Source of the DNA: Hyphomicrobium sp. NDB2Meth4
GTDB taxonomy: Bacteria > Pseudomonadota > Alphaproteobacteria > Rhizobiales > Hyphomicrobiaceae
DNA length: 64,000 nt
Reading direction: 5' to 3'
Assembly: GCF_900117445.1 (NCBI RefSeq)
Contig: NZ_FPEJ01000013.1
Coordinates: 744,001-808,000 of the forward strand
Made by a program: the position numbers and the translations under genes. Under the pieces are notes generated by a model, which saw only the letters and a program-made list of their open reading frames with translations, had not been told where the DNA came from and ran no database searches. Below, in pieces: positions 29,547 to 38,065 of this stretch. How positions within the stretch are numbered: position 1 is the first letter of the stretch; every line of letters begins with the position of its first letter.

Positions 29547-30359
29547 ATGCGCCGCGCCCGACTGCTGCTCGCCTGCACCGCCGCCGTGAGCTTGGTCCTC
29601 GGCTCGGCGCTCCCTGCAAATGCCGGCAATGCCTGGGACGAGATCCGCAGCAGCCTCTTCGCCGAGCGTACCATCACCCCCGCCGGCGATCTTGTGCACC
29701 TCGAAGCCCCCTTCCGCCCGCTGGATCAGCGCGCGACCCCAATCGACGTCGAGGCGAAATTCGCCGATGGCCGCAGCATCCGCGCGGTCACGCTGATCGT
29801 CGACGAGAACCCATCGCCAGTTGCCGCGCGCTTTGAGTTCGGCGGCACCCGCGAGCACGTGCATCTCTCAACCAAGCTGCGCCTCAACGCCGCCACCGAC
29901 GTTCGCGCCATCGTCGAGGCCTCCGACGGCCAGCTCTATATGGCCGAGCGCTTCGTGCGTTTCGCCGGAGGCCAGGCAGCATGCTCGGCACCGCCCTCCG
30001 GCAGCCCCGAGCAGATCGCGGCGACAATGGGCAACATGACGCTCGAGCCGCTGTCCAAGCAAGGCGCCGCCACGCAAATCGAACCGCGCGCACGCCTCAA
30101 GATCATGCACCCCAACCATACCGGCATGGTGCTCGATCAGCTCACGCTACTGTATGTGCCGCTGCGCATCCTGACCGATGTCGAAGTACGCCAGGGCGAC
30201 GAGCGCGTGTTTTCCATGCAGGGTTCGATGACGTTGGCCCAGGACCCTGTCATCGACTTCGACTATCGCACCAACGGCGCGACGGCCCTGCGTATCGACG
30301 CGCGCGATAGCGACGGCGCCAGCTGGAGCCACGTTTTCCCCATCGGCCAAGGCAGCTAA
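29547..30359 (+). CDS. quinoprotein dehydrogenase-associated SoxYZ-like carrier protein
   Basis: A 270-residue periplasmic protein with a signal peptide (LLLACTAAVSLVLGSALPANA). It is a natural fusion of a SoxY-like domain (about residues 27-165) and a SoxZ-like domain (about 170-270, RARLKIMHPNHTGMVLDQL onward). The SoxY part ends with FAGGQAACSAPP, whose Cys sits where SoxY carries its sulfur-binding swinging arm, though the GGCGG ending is modified. This family is often coded beside PQQ- or lanthanide-dependent alcohol dehydrogenases of methylotrophs. No such dehydrogenase is in this window, so the gene is an orphan here. ATG at 29547 is chosen for the signal peptide and a GAGAG site. Confidence 0.85.
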   Translation: MRRARLLLACTAAVSLVLGSALPANAGNAWDEIRSSLFAERTITPAGDLVHLEAPFRPLDQRATPIDVEAKFADGRSIRAVTLIVDENPSPVAARFEFGGTREHVHLSTKLRLNAATDVRAIVEASDGQLYMAERFVRFAGGQAACSAPPSGSPEQIAATMGNMTLEPLSKQGAATQIEPRARLKIMHPNHTGMVLDQLTLLYVPLRILTDVEVRQGDERVFSMQGSMTLAQDPVIDFDYRTNGATALRIDARDSDGASWSHVFPIGQGS

Positions 30360-30374
30360 AGTTCGCGCCGCCGG

Positions 30375-30833
30375 CTAGCTGATCGCCACGATCTCCGCTT
30401 CCGCACCCGCGACCTTGACGATGTCCCCGACGGATTTTCCCGCCAGCTGGCGTGAAAGCGGCGAGACATACGAGATCGAGCCCTTGGCCGGATCGGCCTC
30501 GTCTTCACCCACGATGCGGTACGTCTGCCGGCGCCCGTCGTCACGCGCGATCTCTACGGTCGAGCCGAACTGCACCTGATCGTTGTCCGCGGGGAGCGGC
30601 ACCAGCTCAGCAGTTGCCAGTCGCGAACTCCAATAGCGCAGGTCGCGCGCAGTGGTCGCCATTGCCTCGCGATCGCCTTCAGCTTGAGCCGCAGCGTGCG
30701 CCGCATCGAGCTTCTGCACCTCGCCCTCGATCTGCGCCAAGCCCTCCTTGGTCACAAGGTTGGGATGCTCGGAAATCAAGCGGTCAGGCAGCTCGTCGAC
30801 GCTATCCTGTTCCTTGACAAACGCGCGGCTCAT
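30375..30833 (-). CDS. GreA/GreB family elongation factor, second copy
   Basis: A 152-residue Gre-like protein. The N-terminal coiled coil (LVTKEGLAQIEGEVQKLD, DLRYWSSRLATAEL) is followed by the C-terminal Gre domain with QVQFGSTVEIARDDGRRQTYRIVG, ISYVSPLSRQLAGKSVGD and a late AEIVAIS. The coiled-coil tip lacks the D-x-x-E-N of GreA at 13926-14399; instead it carries RDLRYW. It may therefore bind RNA polymerase with a different outcome. Such divergent Gre homologues are common in alphaproteobacteria. ATG at 30833 is the only good start. It converges on the SoxYZ-like gene. Confidence 0.87.
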   Translation of the reverse strand: MSRAFVKEQDSVDELPDRLISEHPNLVTKEGLAQIEGEVQKLDAAHAAAQAEGDREAMATTARDLRYWSSRLATAELVPLPADNDQVQFGSTVEIARDDGRRQTYRIVGEDEADPAKGSISYVSPLSRQLAGKSVGDIVKVAGAEAEIVAIS

Positions 30834-30976
30834 TTCAGTCTCTCAGCTCTCGAATTCTGCCGGCCGCCAAAGCGCGGCACGAACCAGACAGTATAGCCGC
30901 ACGAACAACAGGCGCATAATGGCGATGCGCACATTGTTGCCATCCTGGAAAGGGCTTAGATTCCGCGCGATCCGAC

Positions 30977-30982
30977 AGGAGG
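30977..30982 (+). promoter_or_regulatory. strong AGGAGG ribosome-binding site that questions the start codon
   Basis: AGGAGG at 30977-30982 is the best Shine-Dalgarno of the area. The TTG at 30996 lies 13 nt away, further than usual. An in-frame ATC at 30990 lies 7 nt away, at ideal spacing, so a rare AUC start is possible. Confidence 0.5.
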
Positions 30983-30995
30983 ACCGGCCATCGAA

Positions 30996-31361
30996 TTGAG
31001 CCTCACCAAGTTTGAGAAGCGCCATCAGAAGGTGGCGACGCGCATCGCCTTTGCCGAGCGCATGGCCCGCGCCATCGGCCTTGCCATGGTTCTGATCGTC
31101 CCGAGCCTTGTGATCGGGATTGCCGGCTATATGTACTTCGAAGGCATGACGCTGACCGATGCGTTTCTCAATGCCTCGATGATATTATCGAGCATGGGCC
31201 CGGCCTCGCAGCTTCACTCTCAGGCGGGCAAAATCTTCGCCGGCTTCTACGCGCTCTATTCGGGCTTGATCGTCGTCATCGCCACCGGCTTCGTGCTCGC
31301 GCCGATTTTCCATCGCGTCCTGCACAAGTTCCACGTCGAGACCTCTCGCGAGGACAGCTGA
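30996..31361 (+). CDS. small membrane protein with channel-like helix-loop-helix
   Basis: A 121-residue protein (123 if translation starts at ATC 30990). A basic N-terminus (FEKRHQKVATRIAFAERMAR) precedes a membrane helix at about 28-50 (LAMVLIVPSLVIGIAGYMYF). A re-entrant-like segment follows (DAFLNASMILSSMGPASQ), then a second helix at about 80-105 (FAGFYALYSGLIVVIATGFVL) and a HRVLHKFHVE tail. The arrangement matches the pore half of two-helix K+ channels, but the filter position reads SSMGPAS rather than TVGYG. Proteins of this type recur in Hyphomicrobiales without a proven role. Its TGA overlaps the next ATG by one base (TGATG), coupling it to the CAP protein. Confidence 0.65.
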   Translation: MSLTKFEKRHQKVATRIAFAERMARAIGLAMVLIVPSLVIGIAGYMYFEGMTLTDAFLNASMILSSMGPASQLHSQAGKIFAGFYALYSGLIVVIATGFVLAPIFHRVLHKFHVETSREDS

Positions 31362-32053
31362 TGCCCGTGTTGCCCGATCCGCCTGCTGCTGAAAGCGCGA
31401 TCATCGAGATGACGAACGCCTTCCGCGCCACGCAGAAGCTCGCCCCCGTTCGCCAGAACCCGAAACTTGCTGCCGCGGCCCGCGCCTACGCGAAAAAGCT
31501 CACCGCCTATCAAGAACTGTCGCACACCGCAGACGGAACGACCCCAGCGCAGCGCGTCGCAAGCTCCGGCTACACGTATTGCCAGGTCGGCGAAAACCTC
31601 GCCTCGATCCTCGCGACGCGCGGCTTCACCGCCGATGAATATGCCCGCCGAGCCGTCACTGGCTGGGAGAACTCGCCCGGGCATCGGAAGAATATGCTGC
31701 TGCCCCACGTTACCGAGACAGGCGTCGGTGTGGTACGCGCCTCGCCAACCGAGCCCAAATACATCGCCGTCCAGCTGTTCGCACGGCCCGAAACGGCAAA
31801 ATACAGCTTCAAGATCCGCAACGAGGCGCCGCGCCCGATCGCTTATCGCTTCAACGAAACGGCCAACACCGTTTCCCCGCGCCAGATCATCACGCACACC
31901 TCCTGCCTGCCCGGAACCATTGCTTTTGAGACTGCCGCCGCCCCGAACGTCAAAGCGCGCTATGAAACGCGCGCTGGGCAAGTCTATTCTCTGAAGCCGA
32001 CATCCGCCGGCGTAACGGTCGAAGTCGGCGGCCAGAGCTCTGGTCGCGACTAA
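31361..32053 (+). CDS. CAP (SCP/PR-1) domain protein
   Basis: A 230-residue protein. The CAP fold spans about residues 12-150, with LSHTADGTTPAQRV, YCQVGENLA (CAP motif with Glu) and WENSPGHRKNMLLPHVTETGVG. A 75-residue C-terminal beta-rich part follows with one Cys. CAP proteins are normally secreted and some bind lipids, but no signal peptide is visible here: the product begins MPVLPDPPAAESAI. The start is fixed by overlap with the upstream stop. Coupling with the channel-like membrane protein may place it at the membrane. The gene end overlaps the convergent recO stop by 4 bp. Confidence 0.88.
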   Translation: MPVLPDPPAAESAIIEMTNAFRATQKLAPVRQNPKLAAAARAYAKKLTAYQELSHTADGTTPAQRVASSGYTYCQVGENLASILATRGFTADEYARRAVTGWENSPGHRKNMLLPHVTETGVGVVRASPTEPKYIAVQLFARPETAKYSFKIRNEAPRPIAYRFNETANTVSPRQIITHTSCLPGTIAFETAAAPNVKARYETRAGQVYSLKPTSAGVTVEVGGQSSGRD

Positions 32054-32790
32054 GCCGCCTGCGCCGCCCGCCTGCCCATCAAATCCTTGAAGCGTACGCG
32101 CGCTGACGGCATTGCCTCACTGCGCGGCAGCAGAACGCGCGTCTCGAGGAAATGCCCGGTGAGTTCCAGCCCGGCAATGACATCGGCCAGCGTCGGCGTC
32201 GTTCCCTGTCTGGCTTTGCTGAGGAACTGCGGCAGCGCCAACAAACGATCCTTGTAGTCCTCGCCAGCGCTCTCCGACACCGCGCGACCAGACTTCGGCG
32301 AAACATAGATCAGGTTGTCGTTACTGCCTGTCGCCGCGCACGAGGATAGATCCAGGCCGAAACCCAACTCGTCCAGCAGCGCGAGCTCCCAGCGCACCAT
32401 CAACGCCGGCCACACCTCGGGCTCGTCGAGATATCCCAGCACGAATAGCGCGATCTCGAACAGTGACGGATGCGGGTCGCGCTCCGGCAGCAGTCGCGCC
32501 AACGCGCATAGCGACGATAAACCTGCCAGTGCCAGCGGATCGTCCATTGACTGCGCCGCATAGCCTTTGCGCAGATCGACAGCCACATGCCCGAGCTGCT
32601 CGGCCAGCCGCGCCTTCCACGTCGCATCGACGTGATTGCCCATTTGCAGAACGGGCCGCAGTTTGCGCGAACGTCCCCCGTGCACCATCCCAAGATGGCG
32701 GCCATGCGCTCGCGTGAAGACTTCGGCGATCGCCGCCGTCTCCCCGTGCGCCTTCACCGACAGGATGATGCCCTCATCGGACCACTGCAC
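32050..32790 (-). CDS. recO: DNA repair protein RecO
   Basis: A 246-residue RecO, which with RecR loads RecA on gapped DNA. The N-terminal OB-fold reads MQWSDEGIILSVKAHGETAAIAEVFTRAHG, then HLGMVHGGRSRKLRP. The helical C-terminal part includes LDEPEVWPALMVRWELALLDELGFGLDLSSCAATG, the segment that precedes the zinc region in other RecO proteins. Start is GTG at 32790, immediately after the yidD stop. It is the last gene of the NifU-like/cupin/yidD/recO unit. Confidence 0.95.
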   Translation of the reverse strand: MQWSDEGIILSVKAHGETAAIAEVFTRAHGRHLGMVHGGRSRKLRPVLQMGNHVDATWKARLAEQLGHVAVDLRKGYAAQSMDDPLALAGLSSLCALARLLPERDPHPSLFEIALFVLGYLDEPEVWPALMVRWELALLDELGFGLDLSSCAATGSNDNLIYVSPKSGRAVSESAGEDYKDRLLALPQFLSKARQGTTPTLADVIAGLELTGHFLETRVLLPRSEAMPSARVRFKDLMGRRAAQAA

Positions 32791-33084
32791 TTAGCTTTTC
32801 CTCGGCTCTTTCCAGGACCAGCGCCCATAACGCCACGGAGCGAAAGCATGATGCTCGTGGCTCAGATCGGGCACCGGATCATGCCCCCGCGTACCGCACG
32901 GATGGCACCGCGACAAGCGCGACACCGTCAGCCAAAAGCCGCGCCAGGCCCCGTTCTTGTCAATCGCTTCCAGCGCATACTCCGAGCACGATGGCACGTG
33001 CCGGCAGCTCCACCCGACATAGGGCTTCAGAGTCCAGCGGTACACATGGATGGGAACCTTCAAGATCGCGCCGGCGAGACTCAT
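32791..33084 (-). CDS. yidD: membrane protein insertion efficiency factor YidD
   Basis: A 97-residue YidD with the family pattern ILKVPIHVYRWTLKPYVGWSCRHVPSCSEYALEAI, then LSRCHPCGTRGHDPVPD. The conserved Cys residues and basic amphipathic N-terminus fit membrane-associated YidD proteins, which help YidC-dependent insertion. Its ATG overlaps the cupin stop by 4 bp. In many bacteria yidD sits beside yidC and rnpA; here it is detached and placed before recO. Confidence 0.94.
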   Translation of the reverse strand: MSLAGAILKVPIHVYRWTLKPYVGWSCRHVPSCSEYALEAIDKNGAWRGFWLTVSRLSRCHPCGTRGHDPVPDLSHEHHAFAPWRYGRWSWKEPRKS

Positions 33085-33545
33085 TCGTAGGGCTCGCCCG
33101 ACTTTCGCACGAAACTGCGCTGCCCCTCGCGTTTGAGGAACCGCAAATCGATATCGGGATAGTTCGCCTCGTCATCCTCAGCACGCGTGCCGATTTCCAG
33201 ATAACTCACGGGCGCATTCGAACGATTGACGAGCTGGTGTGCATCCGGCACCCCGGCAGGAAACGTCGCCGCCATACCGGCGCCCAGCAATTCCTCGCCG
33301 GCCTCAGTGACGAGCACCGCTTCGCCTTCCAGGATGAAGATGAACTCGTCCTCCTTTGCATGCCAATGGCGCAACGAGGACACTCCGCCCGGCTCCAGCG
33401 TGGTTAGGTTGACGCCGAACTGGGTCAGGCCGCCAGCATCGCCGAGCGCGCGCTTGATGCGCTTATCGAAGCCCGCGGCAAATTCCGCCGGATAGATCGT
33501 GCTCCGCCGGCCCGGCAGATTCATCGGATCGCGGATCACCGCCAT
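33081..33545 (-). CDS. cupin domain protein
   Basis: A 154-residue single-domain cupin. Motif 1 is visible as SLRHWHAKEDEFIFILEGEAVLVTEAGE, with the His-x-His and Glu that bind a metal. Motif 2 is PAGVPDAHQLVNRSN with the last His. The C-terminal part (EIGTRAEDDEANYPDIDLRFLKR) is typical of a subfamily of bacterial cupins of unknown activity. ATG at 33545 follows the NifU-like gene by 16 bp. It overlaps yidD by 4 bp. Confidence 0.9.
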   Translation of the reverse strand: MAVIRDPMNLPGRRSTIYPAEFAAGFDKRIKRALGDAGGLTQFGVNLTTLEPGGVSSLRHWHAKEDEFIFILEGEAVLVTEAGEELLGAGMAATFPAGVPDAHQLVNRSNAPVSYLEIGTRAEDDEANYPDIDLRFLKREGQRSFVRKSGEPYE

Positions 33546-33561
33546 TTGCGACCTGCATTCT

Positions 33562-34029
33562 TTAAGCGCTCTCAGCGCTCGCCCGCTCGCCCGGCTGCTT
33601 GCTTTCGATCTCCGCGATGGCGCGCTCCAGCGCGTCGAAGATCAGCAGCACCGAGCCATGCCGCGCCTTATAGTGCCGAACGGGTTCGAGCACAGCCAGA
33701 TCTGCAAACCGCCCAGTCGGCGTGGCGCCATTTTCCTTCAGCATGCGCCGCATCTGGCCACCCGCTTGGCGCACCTCCTCCACGCGGGCCCCGACGATAT
33801 GGCTGCCGACCACAGAACACGTCGCCTGCCCCAGCAGGCACGCCTTCACCGACTGCCCGAAGCCGGTCACGACACCGTTTTCCAGATTGAGGTCGATCGT
33901 CACCGTCGACCCGCACAGCTTGGAATGGGCCGTCACCGTTGCATCCGGATTGGAAAGCCGCTCGCAGTGGGGTATGTGCGCGGCCAGCTCCAGGAGCTTC
34001 GAGTTGTAGATCGCGTCAAGGTCAGCCAT
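33562..34029 (-). CDS. NifU/IscU-like iron-sulfur scaffold family protein
   Basis: A 155-residue protein of the IscU/NifU N-terminal fold. The three cysteines that bind a cluster in IscU have counterparts here in AHSKLCGSTVTIDL, then KACLLGQATCSVVGSHIVG; the Asp after the first Cys is replaced by Gly-Ser. The start is MADLDAIYNSKLLELAAHIP. It is shorter and more divergent than housekeeping IscU, and no iscS, hscA or suf genes lie near, so it may be an accessory scaffold. It leads the four-gene unit and is divergent from folE; the 164-bp gap 34030-34193 should hold both promoters. Confidence 0.85.
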   Translation of the reverse strand: MADLDAIYNSKLLELAAHIPHCERLSNPDATVTAHSKLCGSTVTIDLNLENGVVTGFGQSVKACLLGQATCSVVGSHIVGARVEEVRQAGGQMRRMLKENGATPTGRFADLAVLEPVRHYKARHGSVLLIFDALERAIAEIESKQPGERASAESA

Positions 34030-34193
34030 CTAAGCTATGCGCCCCTGCAGTTTTCCAGTGCCCGCCAGCTTCCATCCAGGCGGCGGACCTCCGATAATAT
34101 AAGGCGCCCGCCGCCTCAGCACACCCGGTAAGGCCGTCGCGGTACTATCCTGCCACTTCGCCAGCCCGGTACCGGCCATTCTAGGAGACGACC

Positions 34194-34814
34194 TTGACCA
34201 ACGCGTCCGGCCCAAAGCTGCACAGCGCCAACCCCGTCCGGCCCTCGCGCGACGAGGCCGAACAGGCTGTGCGCACGCTGCTGGCCTGGCTCGGCGACGA
34301 CCCCTCCCGGCCAGGGCTCGCCAATACCCCCAAGCGCGTCGCCGCCTCCTTCGAGGAACGCTTCCGCGGCTACCACGAGGACCCGGCAGCGGAGCTCGCC
34401 CGCACCTACGAGGACGTCTCCGGCTACGCCGACATGGTCTTGCTCCGCGACATCCGGCTCGAAAGTTATTGCGAGCACCACATCGCGCCCTTCACCGGCG
34501 TTGCGCACGTCGCATATCTGCCGAACCGCCGCGTTGTAGGCCTGTCGAAGCTCGCGCGCATCGTCGACATCTTTGCCCGGCGACTGCAGGTCCAGGAATC
34601 TCTCACCGCTCAGATTGGTGAAACCATCCAGAGCGGCCTCGAGCCGCTGGGCGTTGCCGTGCTGATCCGCGCCACGCACCAATGCATGACGCTATCGGAG
34701 GTCAACCAACCCGGAGCCGTCATGGAGACATCGCACTTCACCGGCGTCTTCCGCGACGAGGATCGCTGGCGCCGCCGCTTCCTCGATGCCATTGGCTCGG
34801 CCACGCCCGCTTAA
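34194..34814 (+). CDS. folE: GTP cyclohydrolase I (FolE)
   Basis: A 206-residue enzyme that turns GTP into 7,8-dihydroneopterin triphosphate, the first step to tetrahydrofolate and queuosine-type products. Zinc ligands are visible in [12 protein letters not shown] (Cys and His) and ATHQCMT (second Cys). [23 protein letters not shown] and [13 protein letters not shown] are signature blocks. The start is TTG at 34194 with an AGGAG site; no ATG fits. hisI follows after 25 bp on the same strand. Confidence 0.97.
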   Translation: MTNASGPKLHSANPVRPSRDEAEQAVRTLLAWLGDDPSRPGLANTPKRVAASFEERFRGYHEDPAAELARTYEDVSGYADMVLLRDIRLESYCEHHIAPFTGVAHVAYLPNRRVVGLSKLARIVDIFARRLQVQESLTAQIGETIQSGLEPLGVAVLIRATHQCMTLSEVNQPGAVMETSHFTGVFRDEDRWRRRFLDAIGSATPA

Positions 34815-34839
34815 GCCCCGCACACCGACAAGGTCTCGC

Positions 34840-35280
34840 ATGTCCTCGACCAAGCCCGATGCGTTCGCCCCCCGGGGCGCCAAGGCGCAAATCGAATCCG
34901 GTCTCGACTTCACCCCGAAGTTCGATGCCGATGGTCTCATCCCAGCCATCGTCACCGACGCGCACTCGGGCGAAGTTTTGATGTTCGCCTTCATGAACGC
35001 GCACGCACTCGCCCTCACCATCGAGACCGGCGTTGCCCATTTCTGGAGCCGCTCGCGCGGCAAGCTCTGGAAGAAGGGCGAGGAAAGCGGAAACATGCTT
35101 AACGTCGTCGAAATGCGCACCGACTGCGATCAGGACGTCGTCTGGCTCCGCGTTGACGTCAAAGGGGACGGCAAAACCTGCCACACCGGCCGGCGAAGCT
35201 GCTTTTATCGCGTGCTTCCATTGCCCGCCGATGCCCCAGCCGCGGCGCATCTGGCTTTTGCGCCCGACGCTGACACGTAA
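34840..35280 (+). CDS. hisI: phosphoribosyl-AMP cyclohydrolase (HisI)
   Basis: A 146-residue stand-alone HisI that opens the adenine ring of PR-AMP in histidine synthesis. It shows [39 protein letters not shown] and the zinc/magnesium site [14 protein letters not shown], followed by [13 protein letters not shown] with two more ligand Cys. It lacks the HisE domain, as is usual in alphaproteobacteria. ATG at 34840 is chosen. The other his genes are not in the window. The 225-bp gap 35281-35505 after it holds only the patatin gene leader. Confidence 0.97.
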   Translation: MSSTKPDAFAPRGAKAQIESGLDFTPKFDADGLIPAIVTDAHSGEVLMFAFMNAHALALTIETGVAHFWSRSRGKLWKKGEESGNMLNVVEMRTDCDQDVVWLRVDVKGDGKTCHTGRRSCFYRVLPLPADAPAAAHLAFAPDADT

Positions 35281-35505
35281 GTTTCCGATCTGGAAAACAT
35301 TGCTGCAACTGCGTTTGCTCCGCCGCACTGCGAGACGGGTTCGCCTCATAGTGCAAGGTTAATCTTGGCCCCCTATATCTAAAGCGTATGCTGAATTTCA
35401 GGTGCGGCTCTTTGAGTCGTACTTGGGGCGACAAGCCTCTCGCTTTGATCAAGGGGCACATCACACCGGGGCACGGCGGGCACAAACGCGAGAGCAGGTG
35501 GACAT

Positions 35506-36456
35506 ATGGCCAAGGCGAAGATCGGTCTAGCACTCGGTGGTGGTGCTGCACGCGGCTGGGCGCATATAGGTGTTCTCAAAGCACTCGTGGAAGCCGGAAT
35601 AAAGCCTGACATCATCGTCGGCACCTCTATTGGCGCAGTCGTCGGCGCATGCCACGCCGCCGGACATCTCGATGCGCTAGAGGAATTCGCTCGCGAGCTA
35701 ACGCGCCGCCGCATCTTCGGCTATCTCGACTTCAATTTTGCCGGCACCGCGCTGATCAATGGCCAGCGTCTGTGCGACCGCCTTGAGCGGCAGCTCGGCA
35801 ATCTGCACATCGAAGATCTGGAGCCGCACTTCACTGCGGTCGCAACCGAGATCGGCACGGGCCATGAGATCTGGCTCTCGCGCGGCCGTCTCGCCGACGC
35901 CGTTCGTGCTTCCTACGCGCTCCCCGGAATCTTCCGCCCGGTCAAAATCAACGGCCGCTGGCTGTTCGACGGCGCGCTCGTCAATCCGATCCCGGTGTCG
36001 GTCGCCCGTGCCCACGGCGCGCGCTACGTCATCGCCGTCAATCTCAACTTCGACATTTGCGGCCGCGGAACCGTCGTCCCACATTTGGAGCCCGATCTCG
36101 TCGCCGAAATGGATCCACCCACCGCGAACGGCACTAATGGGAAGACCGTGCGTGGCTTGCTCAAGCGTCAGGTGCTCGGCAAGAGCGAAGCAACACCGGG
36201 CATTTCCAAGGTGATGGTGGAAGCGTTCAACATCGTGCAGGACCGGATCGCTCGCTCGCGGCTCGCCGGCGATCCACCTGATGCAATGATCAACCTGCGC
36301 TTGTCTGACGTCGGGCTGTTCGACTTCCACAGAGCCGACGAGCTCATTCGCCGCGGCGAGGAAGCAGCAAAGCGCCACCTCGCGGAAATGCACCGCGAGA
36401 TCGATGCCCGCGAGCACGCACCAGGCGCCCATTCAGGCATCTACACCAACGCATGA
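35506..36456 (+). CDS. patatin-like phospholipase, RssA type
   Basis: A 316-residue patatin-family hydrolase. The oxyanion hole is GGGAARG (residues 11-17), the nucleophile elbow GTSIG with Ser41, and the catalytic Asp is in FDGAL at Asp155. The core ends near residue 260 and a charged helical tail follows. Patatins are lipid acyl hydrolases; RssA-type bacterial members are often cytosolic, and no signal peptide is seen here. ATG at 35506 has an AGGTGG site. It is followed by a bidirectional hairpin and the convergent CBS gene. Confidence 0.92.
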   Translation: MAKAKIGLALGGGAARGWAHIGVLKALVEAGIKPDIIVGTSIGAVVGACHAAGHLDALEEFARELTRRRIFGYLDFNFAGTALINGQRLCDRLERQLGNLHIEDLEPHFTAVATEIGTGHEIWLSRGRLADAVRASYALPGIFRPVKINGRWLFDGALVNPIPVSVARAHGARYVIAVNLNFDICGRGTVVPHLEPDLVAEMDPPTANGTNGKTVRGLLKRQVLGKSEATPGISKVMVEAFNIVQDRIARSRLAGDPPDAMINLRLSDVGLFDFHRADELIRRGEEAAKRHLAEMHREIDAREHAPGAHSGIYTNA

Positions 36457-36479
36457 TTTTTTGGATTGTCGCGGTAATC

Positions 36480-36506
36480 GGCGAGCCCGCTCAACGCAGG
36501 CTCGCC
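36480..36506. terminator. bidirectional terminator hairpin
   Basis: GGCGAGCC (36480-36487) and GGCTCGCC (36499-36506) form a perfect 8-bp stem with an 11-nt loop, between the convergent patatin and CBS genes. A T-rich stretch (GATTTTTTGG, 36455-36464) precedes it, which serves the leftward transcript; AAATAATC follows on the right. Confidence 0.75.
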
Positions 36507-36512
36507 AAATAA

Positions 36513-36944
36513 TCAGCCGGTGACGAAGTAGCCGCGCATCGCGGTCACTTCCATTTCCACTTCGGCGATATGGTTCTTCACGATGTCGCCGATCGACACG
36601 ATGCCGACGAGCGCACCGTCCTCGATGACCGGCACGTGGCGGAAGCGCCCTTGCGTCATGATCTCCATGAGTTCGTCGAGCGTGCTCGATTCCTGGCACG
36701 AGATGACCGCCGAGGTCATGGTCTGCGATACCGGCTCGTTCAACACCTCCGGCCCACGCTCGCCGAGCTTGCGGATCACGTCGCGCTCCGAAACGATGCC
36801 CACCACGTCGCCCCGATCGCCGACGATGACGATGGCGCCGATTTTCTTCTGAGCCAGTTTGTTCGCGATTTCTAGAAGCGTAACGTCCGGCCGTGCAGTC
36901 GCCACTGCTCGGCCCTTCGCCTTCAGTATCTGCCCAATATTCAT
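36513..36944 (-). CDS. CBS-domain pair protein
   Basis: A 143-residue protein made of two CBS domains: MNIGQILKAKGRAVATARPD with IGAIVIVGDRGDVVGIVSERDVIRKL, then ISCQESSTLDELMEIMTQGRFRHVPVIEDGALVGIVSIGDIV. CBS pairs (Bateman modules) bind adenosine nucleotides and regulate partner proteins. Stand-alone small CBS proteins are common in Hyphomicrobiales. ATG at 36944 has a very strong GGGAGGAG site and excludes a low-complexity upstream extension. No partner is evident in the neighbourhood. Confidence 0.93.
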   Translation of the reverse strand: MNIGQILKAKGRAVATARPDVTLLEIANKLAQKKIGAIVIVGDRGDVVGIVSERDVIRKLGERGPEVLNEPVSQTMTSAVISCQESSTLDELMEIMTQGRFRHVPVIEDGALVGIVSIGDIVKNHIAEVEMEVTAMRGYFVTG

Positions 36945-37113
36945 TGCATCTCCTCCCACTGCGCTCTGACAGCCGAAGTCCGGAACGCGAAATTTCGCGG
37001 ATGCTGATCCGGCACCTCGATCCGGCAGGCGACGCATTGTGTCGTCTGCTTTTTAGCACCGCTAACGCGGTATTGGATCATGGTGCTTTAATCACGTCAT
37101 TGATGCAAGAACT

Positions 37114-37839
37114 TCAATGCAGAATATCCTGTTCCGATGAATCGTCAGTTTGCGGTGCATCAAAGAAGCCGAAGAATAAAAGTCCGGCAAAGTATCCGCC
37201 GATGTGGGCCTCCCAGGCAATTCCACTGAGCCCGACGCTGCCGATGCCAAGCACTGCAAGGATGTTTGCGGCGAGAAACACGGCCGTCACCGCAACAACG
37301 CGCTTGTCGCTAAGCGTCACGAGCAGCGGCATTGCCCGCACCGATCCCGGGTCTTCCCGCAGTGCGGCAAGACCGCGTCCATCGATTGCCGGAAAAAGAA
37401 AGCGCATGGTCGCGCCCATCAGTCCGGAAATTCCGCCCGATGCACCAACCATCGGACTGAGTAGCCCTGGATTGAATATGAGGAAAGTAACTGCACCAAT
37501 CACAGAGCAGAATGCGAACAATGCCAGAAAGCGCACTGCACCGACGCGATTGGCAACCGCACCGCCAAACGCGACGAGCCACGCTGCGTTAAGTCCCAGG
37601 TGCACCCAGTCACCGTGCACCAGCGTGTGCGTCAGGAATGAAGTGACGGCAGTGACATCGCCGCCCGGCAGCTCCGCCGCATATCCCGCATAGCGCGCAG
37701 GCACGAATGCCAGTGCCCACGTCAGCCACGCATCCCAGTTCTCCGGCAGCGCCAAGCGCACGACATGCACGGCAATCATTGCGCCGAGCAACCCGAGCAC
37801 AGCCCCGTGGATATTGAACATCGGCTCGTGTCGTTCCAC
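37114..37839 (-). CDS. rhomboid-family intramembrane serine protease
   Basis: A 241-residue polytopic protein with about six membrane segments. The catalytic pair is visible: Ser134 in MVGASGGISGLMG (GxSG) and His212 in WEAHIGGYFAG. The helix-2 motif THTLVHGDWVHLGLNAAWL carries the conserved His/Asn pair. Rhomboids cleave transmembrane helices; the substrate is unknown. GTG at 37839 has an AAGGAAG site at good spacing; an upstream GTG at 37881 would add 14 residues. It is divergent from the PAS gene, with no clear promoter identified. Confidence 0.9.
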   Translation of the reverse strand: MERHEPMFNIHGAVLGLLGAMIAVHVVRLALPENWDAWLTWALAFVPARYAGYAAELPGGDVTAVTSFLTHTLVHGDWVHLGLNAAWLVAFGGAVANRVGAVRFLALFAFCSVIGAVTFLIFNPGLLSPMVGASGGISGLMGATMRFLFPAIDGRGLAALREDPGSVRAMPLLVTLSDKRVVAVTAVFLAANILAVLGIGSVGLSGIAWEAHIGGYFAGLLFFGFFDAPQTDDSSEQDILH

Positions 37840-38065
37840 GGGGGCTTCCTTCTCAATTTGGTACGCCCGGACCGGGCCCACGCAGAGTTAACGGTAGCGC
37901 AGATGCCGGGCAACCGGGCAGCGCAGCGCACTTGCCCCGCCCAAAGCGCTGGCACGGTTGCTGCTCCTGAAGCCAGGGGAACGTGAGGATTGGAACCGAC
38001 TGTCCCAATCTGGCACGGCTGTTAACCGGCCCTTGCGGGGGTACAGAGCAAGAACTGGTTCGCGT

